Positions 41,078-49,532 of a stretch of DNA of 64,000 nt are shown piece by piece. The notes beneath the pieces were generated by a model. The model saw nothing but the letters and a program-made list of their open reading frames with translations. It ran no database searches and had not been told where the DNA came from. Numbering within the stretch: the stretch's first letter is position 1; every line of letters begins with the position of its first letter. Source of the DNA: Leptospira johnsonii (GTDB lineage Bacteria > Spirochaetota > Leptospiria > Leptospirales > Leptospiraceae); assembly GCF_003112675.1 (NCBI RefSeq), contig NZ_BFAY01000007.1, positions 385,779 to 449,778 of the forward strand, in the 5' to 3' direction. Position numbers and translations under genes: made by a program.

Positions 41078-41929
41078 ATGAAAAAGTTAAAATTACTTCT
41101 TCTACTTTTACTTTCTTTCTATTGCAGCAGTTATGAAGAAATGAGTATGGAAGAAGATAAAGCGTTCCAAAAACTCAAAGAATCCGACATATTCTACGAA
41201 GAACACTTTATACAAAACGAAAAGGAAGAAGGAGCCTTACATTGGATCAGCACAGGTTGTAAACCTGAAAAGAATAAGATCCTCATTTTTATTCATGGCT
41301 CCCCAGGCACTTGGTCGAATTATCTCCGATATTTAAAAGATCCTGAATTGTTAAAAATGTATTGTATGCTTGGAGTGGACCGCCCAGGCTTCGGAAAATC
41401 TTTCGGACCGATCGCAGATGTAAACATCCAAGCAAAAGAAATTTTAGGAAGTCTGACAAAACTTCCCGAAATGCAAAAAGGGAAAAAATCAATCTCTATA
41501 TTAGGACATTCTTATGGAGGTCCGGTCGCCGCGAGAATGGCATCACTTTCTCCCGAAAAATTTCAATATCTGTTTTTATTAGCGGCAGCCATGGATCCGG
41601 AAACAGAAGAGATAAAATGGTACAACAAGGTAGCTGACACTTGGATCGCAAGCTGGATCTTACCGGAGGAATGGGCTCACAGTAACTCTGAAATGTTACC
41701 TTTAAGAGAACAGTTAAGAAGTTTAATTCCAGAATGGAAAAAAATCCAAGCTAATATAATTGTAGTCCAAGGAGAAGAAGACGGACTTGTAGATCCCAAA
41801 AATCCGGAATTCATCCAAAAAAATTTTTATAGAGAAACAAAAACGTTTCTTCTTCCAAAAGAAGGCCATTTTCTGCCCTGGAAAAACTACGATCTAATTC
41901 ATAAATTACTAATAGAGTTCTCAGACTAA
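41078..41929 (+). CDS. Alpha/beta hydrolase, probable lipoprotein
   Basis: A 283-residue serine hydrolase. The signal peptide ends in LLSFYC, compatible with lipidation. The fold signature IFIHGSPGTWSN is the oxyanion region, GHSYGG holds the nucleophile Ser, VVQGEEDGLVDP supplies the acidic residue, and EGHFLPW the catalytic His. The substrate is unknown. The ATG chosen lies four codons inside the longest frame, whose alternative start is TTG; neither has a strong ribosome site. It converges on the next gene with a four-base overlap. Confidence 0.87.
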   Translation: MKKLKLLLLLLLSFYCSSYEEMSMEEDKAFQKLKESDIFYEEHFIQNEKEEGALHWISTGCKPEKNKILIFIHGSPGTWSNYLRYLKDPELLKMYCMLGVDRPGFGKSFGPIADVNIQAKEILGSLTKLPEMQKGKKSISILGHSYGGPVAARMASLSPEKFQYLFLLAAAMDPETEEIKWYNKVADTWIASWILPEEWAHSNSEMLPLREQLRSLIPEWKKIQANIIVVQGEEDGLVDPKNPEFIQKNFYRETKTFLLPKEGHFLPWKNYDLIHKLLIEFSD

Positions 41930-42999
41930 ACTTCTAAAATCAGATTTTTTCCAAGAAATACTGCATATTCTTCCGTTGCTTTTTTAAGTTTCTTTTTAAA
42001 ATTTACACTTAGTGGTTTGTAAGGAATTACTTTGAGGATAACATCTTCTTTTTTTAATTCTCTTTGCCAAATGCCACTCACCCAACCATTAATAACTAAT
42101 ATTGGCCTAAATAGATCGTCTGCAGGAGTTAAAAGTCTTTTAGGAGGCGGATCCATACAGTCTTTACGATCTGTATATGCTAATAAGAACTCATCGAATG
42201 CAGGAAGAAGGAACAAAGTATCCGAGTCCTTATCTATTATATCCATCTTCTTAGGAATATAATAGATATGATCATCCTTCTGAAAGCTGGTTAATTTCGA
42301 TCCAAGACTTTCTATGGCGACTTTTGCGTCCTTTATACCCAAACCGGACCACCAAACAAAATCCGCCATGGTTGCCGGCGCCCTAGTATCAAAATACCTT
42401 TTAGTGATCTCATAAAGAGCTTCTTCCCTTGGTTTTTTGACTCTTTTGATCTTCGGGAGCCATTCTTCGATCAAAGTATATGTGAAGTCTTTGTCCCTTC
42501 TTGGACCAAAACAGACTAATCCCTCTAAACCTGCTCTTTGCAGAATGTGAGATAACCTGGTAGTATTCGTGATAATTCCTGATTTTTCTAAAATGGAAGA
42601 TATTTCCTTTCTAGTAAGAAAGTTCTGGTTCGAAAGATTTTTGGAAAGAATAGAATAACATTTTTTTAATACTTTAGGATCTAATTCTATTTTCTTGTAA
42701 TGAGCTGCGTATTTTGAGACCGTAGGAGGACCTAATAAATCCAATAACCAATATATATCTTTGGCGGAAACCACATGCAATGTTCCTCTCAGAGGCCAAG
42801 ATCTAATGATCTTTTTATCCAAAAATGCAGACTCGATATCTTCTTCCTTTAAACTAGGAGCCCTGAGTCCAATCGCCCATTTAGAGGCGGCATAGTCCTG
42901 ACCTTGGATGGCGCCTAAAGCTTCTACCACCTTTTCCGGAGTTGAATATTGAGGTTCCGAAACATGTAAATGTTTCAATCTTGTCAATGCGATATTCAC
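41926..42999 (-). CDS. Winged-helix (AlkZ/HTH_42) DNA glycosylase-like protein
   Basis: The 357-residue product belongs to the HTH_42 family, which includes the AlkZ interstrand-crosslink and alkyl-DNA glycosylases. The catalytic-type element IQGQDYAASKWAIGLR (Q32 and Q34) is present, followed by tandem winged-helix segments (TRKEISSILEKSGI, PATMADFVWWSGLGIKDAK) and the late LLPAFDEFLLAYTDR motif. It lies divergent to an AlkC-like gene, so both may respond to DNA alkylation or crosslinking damage. The exact lesion is unknown. Confidence 0.87.
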   Translation of the reverse strand: MNIALTRLKHLHVSEPQYSTPEKVVEALGAIQGQDYAASKWAIGLRAPSLKEEDIESAFLDKKIIRSWPLRGTLHVVSAKDIYWLLDLLGPPTVSKYAAHYKKIELDPKVLKKCYSILSKNLSNQNFLTRKEISSILEKSGIITNTTRLSHILQRAGLEGLVCFGPRRDKDFTYTLIEEWLPKIKRVKKPREEALYEITKRYFDTRAPATMADFVWWSGLGIKDAKVAIESLGSKLTSFQKDDHIYYIPKKMDIIDKDSDTLFLLPAFDEFLLAYTDRKDCMDPPPKRLLTPADDLFRPILVINGWVSGIWQRELKKEDVILKVIPYKPLSVNFKKKLKKATEEYAVFLGKNLILEV

Positions 43000-43171
43000 G
43001 TAAGTGTATCTAATCTATAAAATATAGATTTCCGCGAATCATTTTTTATTACTTAAAGCAAACCGACGCAAGTATCCTATTTAATATTTTTTGCGATCAG
43101 CAAGACTTTTCCGAACCAAATATCGAAAAATACTACCTACTCCAACTGGGAAATGGATTATACCAAAGTTT
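43000..43171. promoter_or_regulatory. Divergent promoter region of the two glycosylase genes
   Basis: This 172-bp AT-rich stretch separates the HTH_42 gene from the AlkC gene when the family-consistent ATG is used for AlkC. An in-frame TTG at 43091 would shorten it to about 90 bp. No SOS-type or Ada-type box is obvious by eye. Confidence 0.4.
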
Positions 43172-44305
43172 ATGGCGGAAGCGCTTAAAAACTTTTACAA
43201 TGACAAGGCTCTATTAGAGCTAGGGACCGAATTCTCCACAGTGTTATCTCATAAACGACCGGAAGATTGGGTCCAAGAGATCAAACGTAAAGATTGGAAG
43301 AAGTTGGAGCTCAAACAAAGGATCAACAGAATTGCAGAAGTCCTATCAAACTCTCTTCCAAAACCATTTCCAAAAGCTGTTTCACCTTTATTAAAAATTT
43401 CGAAAGTTCTGGAGAAAAAATTCTCCGGTACACAAAGGTTCTATATCATTTTTTTAGGGGAAACAGTTGAGATCTCAGGTATCGATTATCCAGAAGAATC
43501 CTTATACTGCATGGAAAAGATCACTCAAATTATTTCTTGTGAATTTTCTATCCGAGAGTTTTTGATCAGATATCCGGATATCGCTTGGAAAAAAATGTTA
43601 GAATGGTCCAAACATTCTCATCCAGGAACCAGAAGATTAGCCAGTGAAGGTTCCCGACCAAGATTGCCATGGGGAAAAGGGATCCCAGGATTAAAAAAAG
43701 ATCCTGAAAGAACTCTCTCCATTTTAGAAAACTTGAAAAACGATCCAGATGAAGTGGTCCGCAGAAGTGTCGCCAATCATCTAAACGATATTTCTAAAGA
43801 TCATCCAGACTTAGTGATCTCGATCGCAAAAAAATGGATGGGTAAATCGGAAAATACGGATCTTTTATTAAAACATGCGCTTAGAGGTTTATTAAAACAA
43901 GGTAATTCGGATACACTTTCTATCTTCGGATTTGCTAAAAGTACATCTGTTAAAATTTCAAAGTTGGACCTCCAACCTAAAATTGTAGAGATCGGAAAAC
44001 ATTTAGTATATCGTTTTGAATTGAGATCGGAGGCAAAAGAGCCCACACTTTACAGATTAGAATCTAAGATCCATTATCTAAAACCTTCCGGGAAATTTTC
44101 CACAAAGGTGTTTCAGATAGAAGAAAGAGAATTTTCTCCCAAAGAGACAAAAGTTTACGAAAGAAAACAATCTTTCCAACAAATGACCACTAGAATACAC
44201 TCTGCCGGGATCCATAAACTGGAAATCATTGTAAACGGAGAAACAAAGGCAAAGGCAGACTTCAACGTTTCTCTTCCCAAAGTCCTAAAAAAATATAAAC
44301 GTTAA
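43172..44305 (+). CDS. alkC: AlkC-like DNA alkylation repair glycosylase
   Basis: The 377-residue product is built of HEAT-like helical repeats and matches AlkC rather than AlkD: MAEALKNFYNDKALLEL at the start, then RRLASEGSRPRLPWGKG and VVRRSVANHLNDISKDHP in the centre. A C-terminal beta-rich, Ig-like domain (from about residue 280; YRLESKIHYLKPSGK) is an AlkC feature. AlkC excises N3-alkyl purines. The longest frame starts at a TTG 27 codons upstream, but homology-like sequence begins at this ATG. Confidence 0.88.
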   Translation: MAEALKNFYNDKALLELGTEFSTVLSHKRPEDWVQEIKRKDWKKLELKQRINRIAEVLSNSLPKPFPKAVSPLLKISKVLEKKFSGTQRFYIIFLGETVEISGIDYPEESLYCMEKITQIISCEFSIREFLIRYPDIAWKKMLEWSKHSHPGTRRLASEGSRPRLPWGKGIPGLKKDPERTLSILENLKNDPDEVVRRSVANHLNDISKDHPDLVISIAKKWMGKSENTDLLLKHALRGLLKQGNSDTLSIFGFAKSTSVKISKLDLQPKIVEIGKHLVYRFELRSEAKEPTLYRLESKIHYLKPSGKFSTKVFQIEEREFSPKETKVYERKQSFQQMTTRIHSAGIHKLEIIVNGETKAKADFNVSLPKVLKKYKR

Positions 44306-44402
44306 CTACTTTTCCTGAATTTGCCATTTATATTTTAAAAATTCTTTCGTTTCAAATTTCCAAACAACTCGTAAAAAAATACGGTCGATCCAAGATCAAC
44401 GT

Positions 44403-44858
44403 ATGAATCTATTATTACCTATAGTCTTTGCGCTTCTTTCTGGACTTGCTATGTCCATACAACCCGGTATCAATTCCATATTAGGCAAAAACATAGAAAG
44501 TCCTTGGCTTGCTTCCACCATTTCCTTTTTCGTTGGGACCATAGCGTTAGGGATCATAACTTTTGCTTTAGGAGAAATGAAATCCACTTCGTTCTTAGTG
44601 CAAACAATCAAAGAACAACCCTGGTGGATCTGGACCGGAGGATTTTTAGGAGCTATCGTAGTTACTTCCTCCTTAGTTTTTGCACCCAAAATAGGAGCTA
44701 CGAGCTGGATTGCCTTATTCTTATTAGGCCAAGTAGTCACTTCAATCTTATTGGAAAAATGGGGTATATTAGGATTTCCTGAAAAACCGATCTCAGTCCA
44801 AAAGATGATCGGCCTAGGATTATTGGTTCTAAGCGCTTGGCTGGTCAAAAAAGGATGA
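44403..44858 (+). CDS. YdcZ-like DMT-family membrane protein
   Basis: The 151-residue protein has five hydrophobic helices and the DUF606/YdcZ half-transporter signature: LLSGLAMSIQPGINS at the N-terminus and IGATSWIALFLLGQVVTSI in the second half. Members of this small drug/metabolite group are often encoded as single half-size units that dimerise. No partner subunit gene is adjacent. Substrate unknown. Confidence 0.87.
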   Translation: MNLLLPIVFALLSGLAMSIQPGINSILGKNIESPWLASTISFFVGTIALGIITFALGEMKSTSFLVQTIKEQPWWIWTGGFLGAIVVTSSLVFAPKIGATSWIALFLLGQVVTSILLEKWGILGFPEKPISVQKMIGLGLLVLSAWLVKKG

Positions 44859-44877
44859 TTGAAATCAACATTCAGTA

Positions 44878-44973
44878 GTACCGCGGTAGTGATGCGAAGG
44901 ACTTTAGTCCGGGCTCCGCCCGGATGAGCGCGAATGCGCGAATCCGTAGCAGCACGACTCCCGCAAAGCGGGA
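44878..44973. repeat. Cluster of five short palindromes
   Basis: Between convergent genes lie five consecutive hairpin-forming units: TACCGCGGTA (44879-44888), GGAC-TTTA-GTCC (44899-44910), CCGGGC-TCC-GCCCGG (44909-44923), GCGC-GAAT-GCGC (44928-44939) and TCCCGC-AAA-GCGGGA (44959-44973). The stretch is much richer in GC than its surroundings and has no coding frame. It may be a dispersed intergenic element or a double-sided terminator. Confidence 0.55.
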
Positions 44974-45014
44974 GGACCGCCCAAGTAAATCGTAAAAAAG
45001 AAAATTAACTTTTC

Positions 45015-46511
45015 CTAATAGTCCTCGTCGGACCAACCAACGTCTTTGAGGAAGTCTTCGTAAGAACCGTCGAAAATCCGGATCGTATCATTGTCAAAAA
45101 CGATCAATTTGGTGGCAACAGCTCTAAGATGCATTTCGTTGTGAGTGACCATGATGACGGAACCTTCGAACTCGTCGATGGCTTCGATCAATGCATCGCA
45201 GGATTGCATGTCCAAGTGGTTGGTAGGCTCATCCAAAAATAGTAGATGGCAAGGAGTAACTAAAATTTTTCCAAGCATCACCCTACTCTTCTCACCACCC
45301 GAAAGTACCTTGATCTTTTTCAAAGACATATCGTCGGAAAACATTAAGCCACCGGCGATAGTTCTCGCGAGCCATTCAGTACAAGATTTATCCGCACTCA
45401 TGATCTCTTCAGTGACAGTTGCATTCTCGTTCAGATTCAATTTATTCGTCTGACCGAAATAACCTTCCTTCAATACAGGATGTTTTTGTATCCTTCCTGA
45501 ACTTGGTTGGAGTTCCCCGGCAAGAAGTTTCAAAAGAGTGGATTTACCCTTACCATTCTTACCGATAATACAAATCCGATCTCTCTTTCCAACACTCAAA
45601 GAAAAATCTGAAATCAAATAAGGTTCCTGTCCTGAATAAGAGAAAGAAATATTTTCTGCAGACAACATTTGGCTCGCGGCGAAAGGTGCTGCATTAAAAT
45701 ACAATTCCAGACTTTCGATCTCTTCCAATGCCTTCATCTCGCCTTGCTTCTCTAATTTTTTTACTCTAGATTGGGCACGACTTGCAAAACTCGCCTTGGC
45801 TTTAAAACGAGCGATAAAGATCTCTTCTTGTTTTCTTTTTTTCGCCTCGTTCAAACGAGTCCTTTCATAAATTTCTTCGGCCTGATTGATCTGATTATAA
45901 AGTTTATCCGTATCACCTTGGACCTTGATCGCTTTCGTGCGATGGATCGCAGCAGTATGAGTCACCACACTATCCATAAAACTTCTATCGTGAGTGACTA
46001 AAATGATCTCACCTTCCCACTCCCGTAGGAATTCCTCCAACCAACGGATGGTAACAATATCCAGATAGTTATTCGGCTCGTCTAACATGAGTAAGTCGGG
46101 ACCGGAAACCAGAAGTTTTGCCAAATTCATCCGGATCTGATAACCACCCGAAAACTCCTCCGGGCTTCTTTCCAGATCCGCTTCGGAAAAACCCAAACCG
46201 GACAAAACCTTTTCAACCTGCCAAGTCTCGTATTCCTCACCCTCAGGAAGACCGAGCGCACATTCTTCCAACACTGTAGGCTTAGTAAATTTCAAATGCT
46301 GTTGTAAATGCCCGATCTTATAACCTTTCGGGACAGTAATTGAACCGGAATCCGGCTCCACATTCCCCAAAATCATCTGAAACAAAGTGGACTTACCGTG
46401 ACCGTTCCTCCCGACAAGACCCAACTTTTCGCCCCGATTTAAACTCAGATTCAGATCATCGAACAACAAGTTAGAAGTATAAGATTTATGAAGATTAGAA
46501 ATTTTGATCAT
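45015..46511 (-). CDS. ABC-F family ATPase
   Basis: A cytosolic double-ATPase protein of 498 residues that acts on ribosomes rather than in transport. The first ATPase has GRNGHGKST (residues 35-42) and [12 protein letters not shown]; the second has [23 protein letters not shown] and [12 protein letters not shown]. Between them lies the charged P-site-tRNA-interaction linker ([22 protein letters not shown]). It resembles the YbiT/Uup-type housekeeping branch; there is no evidence that it confers resistance. No Shine-Dalgarno is obvious before the ATG. Confidence 0.92.
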   Translation of the reverse strand: MIKISNLHKSYTSNLLFDDLNLSLNRGEKLGLVGRNGHGKSTLFQMILGNVEPDSGSITVPKGYKIGHLQQHLKFTKPTVLEECALGLPEGEEYETWQVEKVLSGLGFSEADLERSPEEFSGGYQIRMNLAKLLVSGPDLLMLDEPNNYLDIVTIRWLEEFLREWEGEIILVTHDRSFMDSVVTHTAAIHRTKAIKVQGDTDKLYNQINQAEEIYERTRLNEAKKRKQEEIFIARFKAKASFASRAQSRVKKLEKQGEMKALEEIESLELYFNAAPFAASQMLSAENISFSYSGQEPYLISDFSLSVGKRDRICIIGKNGKGKSTLLKLLAGELQPSSGRIQKHPVLKEGYFGQTNKLNLNENATVTEEIMSADKSCTEWLARTIAGGLMFSDDMSLKKIKVLSGGEKSRVMLGKILVTPCHLLFLDEPTNHLDMQSCDALIEAIDEFEGSVIMVTHNEMHLRAVATKLIVFDNDTIRIFDGSYEDFLKDVGWSDEDY

Positions 46512-46550
46512 GTATGGTAAGCACTCGCGGTTTCTCTATGGCGGAAATTC

Positions 46551-46628
46551 TAAAGGAGACCAAATCGTATTACACTCGATCGATTTCCTTATTCCTAAGA
46601 CGTTAACGTCAGTCCGGAGTCTCCTTTA
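46551..46628. repeat. 78-bp element bounded by 10-bp inverted repeats
   Basis: TAAAGGAGAC (46551-46560) and GTCTCCTTTA (46619-46628) are perfect inverted repeats. The 58-base interior contains two smaller palindromes, TCGATCGA (46576-46583) and GACGTTAACGTC (46599-46610). No T-run follows. It lies upstream of the ABC-F gene and may be a small palindromic mobile unit, an operator region or a structured RNA. Confidence 0.4.
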
Positions 46629-46845
46629 ACCAAACTTATAGAAAAGGGTTAGATTTCACGCAAAAATGTTTAGGGATCCTATACCCGACAAGGATTTTAA
46701 ACGAAAATGGGACTGGTTCGCCTTCCGTTTGGCGATAAAATCCAAACCATAAACGGCTCATTTGTTCTTTTTTTTGTAACTTGAGAAAAAAAATATTTCA
46801 TGTTTGTTGGTTGCTAATCAACGAGAAGAGAGGAGATTTTCAATT

Positions 46846-47028
46846 ATGGAAAAAATAATAAAAATCAACCGCTACTCTCCCTTCCTTCGCAGAAATATAT
46901 TCGCGATCCCGAAATCACTTTTGTCCGCCAATGAGATCCAAAAAATTTACGAATTTGATGGGATGCAGAACAATAGAAATCTTCTTACAGAAAAATCAAT
47001 TTTCATTCGATATATTAATTTAATTTAA
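46846..47028 (+). CDS. Possible small basic protein
   Basis: A 60-codon frame begins at an ATG about 11 bases after GGAG. The product is basic and mostly helical or amphipathic (MEKIIKINRYSPFLRR, later IPKSLLSANEIQKIYEF) with no motif. It sits alone in a 616-bp gap between two minus-strand genes. Support is only the ribosome site and codon composition like its surroundings, so it may be spurious. The rest of the gap holds the inverted-repeat element at 46551 and AT-rich sequence without further genes. Confidence 0.35.
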   Translation: MEKIIKINRYSPFLRRNIFAIPKSLLSANEIQKIYEFDGMQNNRNLLTEKSIFIRYINLI

Positions 47029-47127
47029 AAATTTAATAAATCCGATCGATAATCCGAGGTGATCATAAATTTCACTCATAAAAATTCTTAAGTTTAAAAT
47101 TCTAAGGCTCCTTATAGAACCTCAAAA

Positions 47128-47535
47128 CTATAAATGTCTGATCTCAGCGGGTTGGTTATGCCAATTATTATTCAAACCGTCTGCATACCATACTGGCGCT
47201 TCGATTAAATCATTCAGATCGGCATTATCTAAAGTTGAAATGGCAACGCTTACGAATGCTCCGCCGATTTCTTCAATATACCCTTTCGAGAAGGTTCTTA
47301 CTCCGCAATTCTTGCAAAAATGATGTTTGCTACTTTTTGAATTAAATTCGTAAAAGCTAAGGCTGTCTTCTCCGCTTAATAAATGAAAGGCGTCCGGTTT
47401 AACGATGATGGACCAGTTTCGGACTTTTCTGCAAAAAGAACAGTTGCATCTACCTGTGCCTGCGCTCAAATCTAAATCCGCTTCGTAACGGACCGCGCCG
47501 CAATGACAACTTCCAGAATATTTTCTCATGCTCAT
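47128..47535 (-). CDS. GFA family zinc-binding protein
   Basis: A 135-residue glutathione-dependent formaldehyde-activating-fold (GFA/Mss4-like) protein. Zinc ligands are [11 protein letters not shown] near the N-terminus, RCNCSFCRK, and [14 protein letters not shown], all intact. The true substrate of stand-alone GFA proteins is generally unknown. The start is supported by AAGGAG six bases before ATG. A 10-bp dyad lies about 70 bases upstream, and a TetR-family gene precedes it on the same strand. Confidence 0.9.
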   Translation of the reverse strand: MSMRKYSGSCHCGAVRYEADLDLSAGTGRCNCSFCRKVRNWSIIVKPDAFHLLSGEDSLSFYEFNSKSSKHHFCKNCGVRTFSKGYIEEIGGAFVSVAISTLDNADLNDLIEAPVWYADGLNNNWHNQPAEIRHL

Positions 47536-47603
47536 AGATAACTCCTTTTCGGATCTTAAAAGTGGATCGAATTTTCGGATCCGTATATAGAATATTACAA
47601 TAT

Positions 47604-47628
47604 AAATATGACAAATTCTGTCATATTT
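47604..47628. promoter_or_regulatory. TetR-type operator-like dyad
   Basis: AAATATGACA (47604-47613) and TGTCATATTT (47619-47628) are perfect inverted repeats with a 5-base spacer. The core TGACA-N5-TGTCA, about 70 bases before the GFA start, looks like a dimeric repressor site. It lies between the TetR-family gene and the GFA gene, both on the minus strand. Confidence 0.5.
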
Positions 47629-47716
47629 AGAAATCGAGTTTAGAAAAAAGTAAAAATATCTTCGCTTTAAATTCAGGCTTTCTTGTCCGTTTTGAGCGAA
47701 AGTGACGGTAAAAAGA

Positions 47717-48373
47717 TCAAACAGATCGTTTACGGACCTTCTTCTTTTTTGCCCCTCTCATAAATAGGATCCAAGCCTTCTCAAAATATTTGGAACGTTT
47801 AGATTGAGAACGGAATTCTTTACTCCCCAAAAGAACTTCGTTCAAAGGATATCCTGTCATGACTTGAAGCAACTGAGTAGTCAAAAATTTTGGATCTATA
47901 GGATCCAACTCATTGGATTTTTGCGCTGCAATTACAAGATCAAGGATCCTAAGAAAAGAAGGACTTTCTTCGCATTGCAAGTTAGATGCGATCTCGGGCA
48001 TATGTTCCACTTCGGAAATGGTAATCCTATATAAGTTTGCAATCTGATCCGAAACGATTAACTCTAGTAACCTTCTACAAGATTCCTTTAAAGTTTCGAG
48101 AGGACTTTCCTTCTTGCACTCGATCCGAACGAGTAGATCGATAAATTTCTTCTTTTGAAATTCCATCACAGCTAAGAACAGGTCCGATTTCGATTTAAAT
48201 CGCCTGTAAATCGTATGTTTGCCCGCACTGCAAGCTAAAGCAACCTGCTCAATAGAAGTGGCGGTAAATCCTTGGGTCGTAAAAAGCCCTAAAGCAATAT
48301 CCAATATCCTGTCGGATATACCCTCAGATACTTTCTTGGGAGGGCGTCCCGTTCTGATCTTGCGGACCTTCAT
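47717..48373 (-). CDS. TetR-family transcriptional regulator
   Basis: A 218-residue repressor. The DNA-binding domain spans about residues 10-60: [39 protein letters not shown] and [21 protein letters not shown], with a clear recognition helix. The C-terminal ligand domain is divergent, so the inducer is unknown. The ATG chosen is codon 6 of the longest frame (which starts TTG). It overlaps the start of the divergent NmrA-like gene, so any promoters lie inside coding sequence. The dyad at 47604 is its candidate site. Confidence 0.9.
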   Translation of the reverse strand: MKVRKIRTGRPPKKVSEGISDRILDIALGLFTTQGFTATSIEQVALACSAGKHTIYRRFKSKSDLFLAVMEFQKKKFIDLLVRIECKKESPLETLKESCRRLLELIVSDQIANLYRITISEVEHMPEIASNLQCEESPSFLRILDLVIAAQKSNELDPIDPKFLTTQLLQVMTGYPLNEVLLGSKEFRSQSKRSKYFEKAWILFMRGAKKKKVRKRSV

Positions 48374-49236
48374 TGGTGTTAGGAGCAACCGGGCAACAAG
48401 GCGGAGAGACTACAAAGTATTTACTCAGAAACCGCTGGAAGGTAAGAGCTTTCACTATAAACCCTTCTTCAGAAAATTCCTTAAGGTTGAAAAAGCTTGG
48501 AGCGGAAATCTTCCAAGGTGCTATGGAAGATCCTTCTTCCCTTGATTTTGCAATGCGGGACGTATATGGGGTATTCAGCGTTCAACCCCCTGAATGGGAA
48601 CCGAATGAATCTACAGATGCAAACGAAATTAAAGTAGGTAAGTTAGTCGCTGATTCGTGTAAGAAGGCAAAAGTTTCTCATTTAGTTTACTCTTCAGTAA
48701 TTGGAGCAGAAAGACAAGCCAGCTTCCGGACCCATAAATGGGAGATAGAAAAATACATACATAGCTTAGGCATACCTTTTACGATCCTAAGACCGACAGG
48801 TTTTATGGAAAACTTGATCCATTCTCGCTCAGGTATACCTGGCGGACTTTTGTACGAAACAGTATCTCCGGACAGTCGCATACATTTAATCTCTGTTGAA
48901 GATATTGGAGTCTTTGCTGGATTAGCCTTCGAAAATCCGGAAAAATATTCAGGGAGAACGATCGACCTCGTAGGAGATAGTCTAACTTCATTACAAATTG
49001 TAGATATACTTTCCATGTATTTGGACAGAAGAATAGAATATATGAGGATACCGCTCGAAACGGTATATTCTCATAACAAAATTTTGGGTTTATTGACAGA
49101 GTGGATCAATCGAGAAGGTTATCCGAAAGTGGATCTAGACTCTTTGCGAAGAGAACATCCCGGTCTTCAGAATTTCCCGCAGTGGTTAGAAAAAACCGGA
49201 AAGGTAAAGATAGAAGAGGCATCTCTCAAACCTTAG
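48373..49236 (+). CDS. NmrA-like NAD(P)-binding protein
   Basis: A 287-residue atypical short-chain dehydrogenase of the NmrA/HSCARG type. The nucleotide motif GATGQQGGETTKYLL lies almost at the extreme N-terminus, and FSVQPPEWEP, SHLVYSSVIGAE and GIPFTILRPTGFMENL are family-typical. It probably senses NADP(H) or reduces a small substrate. Only TTG (48373) or GTG (48376) can start it, since an in-frame stop lies just upstream. The first few residues before the glycine motif are shorter than usual, and no ribosome site is seen. Function may therefore be impaired. Confidence 0.82.
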   Translation: MVLGATGQQGGETTKYLLRNRWKVRAFTINPSSENSLRLKKLGAEIFQGAMEDPSSLDFAMRDVYGVFSVQPPEWEPNESTDANEIKVGKLVADSCKKAKVSHLVYSSVIGAERQASFRTHKWEIEKYIHSLGIPFTILRPTGFMENLIHSRSGIPGGLLYETVSPDSRIHLISVEDIGVFAGLAFENPEKYSGRTIDLVGDSLTSLQIVDILSMYLDRRIEYMRIPLETVYSHNKILGLLTEWINREGYPKVDLDSLRREHPGLQNFPQWLEKTGKVKIEEASLKP

Positions 49237-49532
49237 ACATTGCGGCCTCCGAGCAGTGTTTGTTTCTATCTTCTTCTCTCCTTTCCTCGTCCTTACAAGC
49301 TCTAAATTCAATTTGGTCATTTATTTTTCCAGGATTGGGATTGACCGAATATTGTAGCAATCGTTACAATGATCCAAAAGGTAACTATTCCCTGCGAGAT
49401 CGGACAAAGCTCAAGGAATAGATAAAAGGTCCGAATCAATATATCTTTTATATTCCCTAATGAGCGGTGAAAATCCAAAGGATGGAGAAAGAAAAATCGA
49501 AAATCCAACCGATTCTATATTAGGAGAATATT
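49237..49532. other. Intergenic region with regulated promoter
   Basis: This gap of nearly 300 bases carries the promoter and dyad listed separately and the ribosome site AGGAG seven bases before the hydrolase ATG. About 155 bases of leader would be transcribed. I see no coding frame in it, and no riboswitch fold that I recognise. Confidence 0.4.
49341..49370 (+). promoter_or_regulatory. Sigma70-like promoter with embedded dyad
   Basis: TTGACC (49341-49346) and TACAAT (49365-49370), 18 bases apart, match -35 and -10 boxes. ATTGTA (49351-49356) and TACAAT (49365-49370) form an inverted repeat, so a regulator bound to the dyad would cover the -10 box. The downstream gene is the diiron-type hydrolase. 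Confidence 0.45.

Noticed and set aside
45015..46511. ABC-F resistance determinant
   Set aside because: The arrangement and linker look like the housekeeping YbiT/Uup branch, and nothing nearby suggests resistance.
48358..49236. NmrA-like gene as a clear pseudogene
   Set aside because: The frame is intact with all central motifs. Only the start is odd, which is not enough to call it broken.
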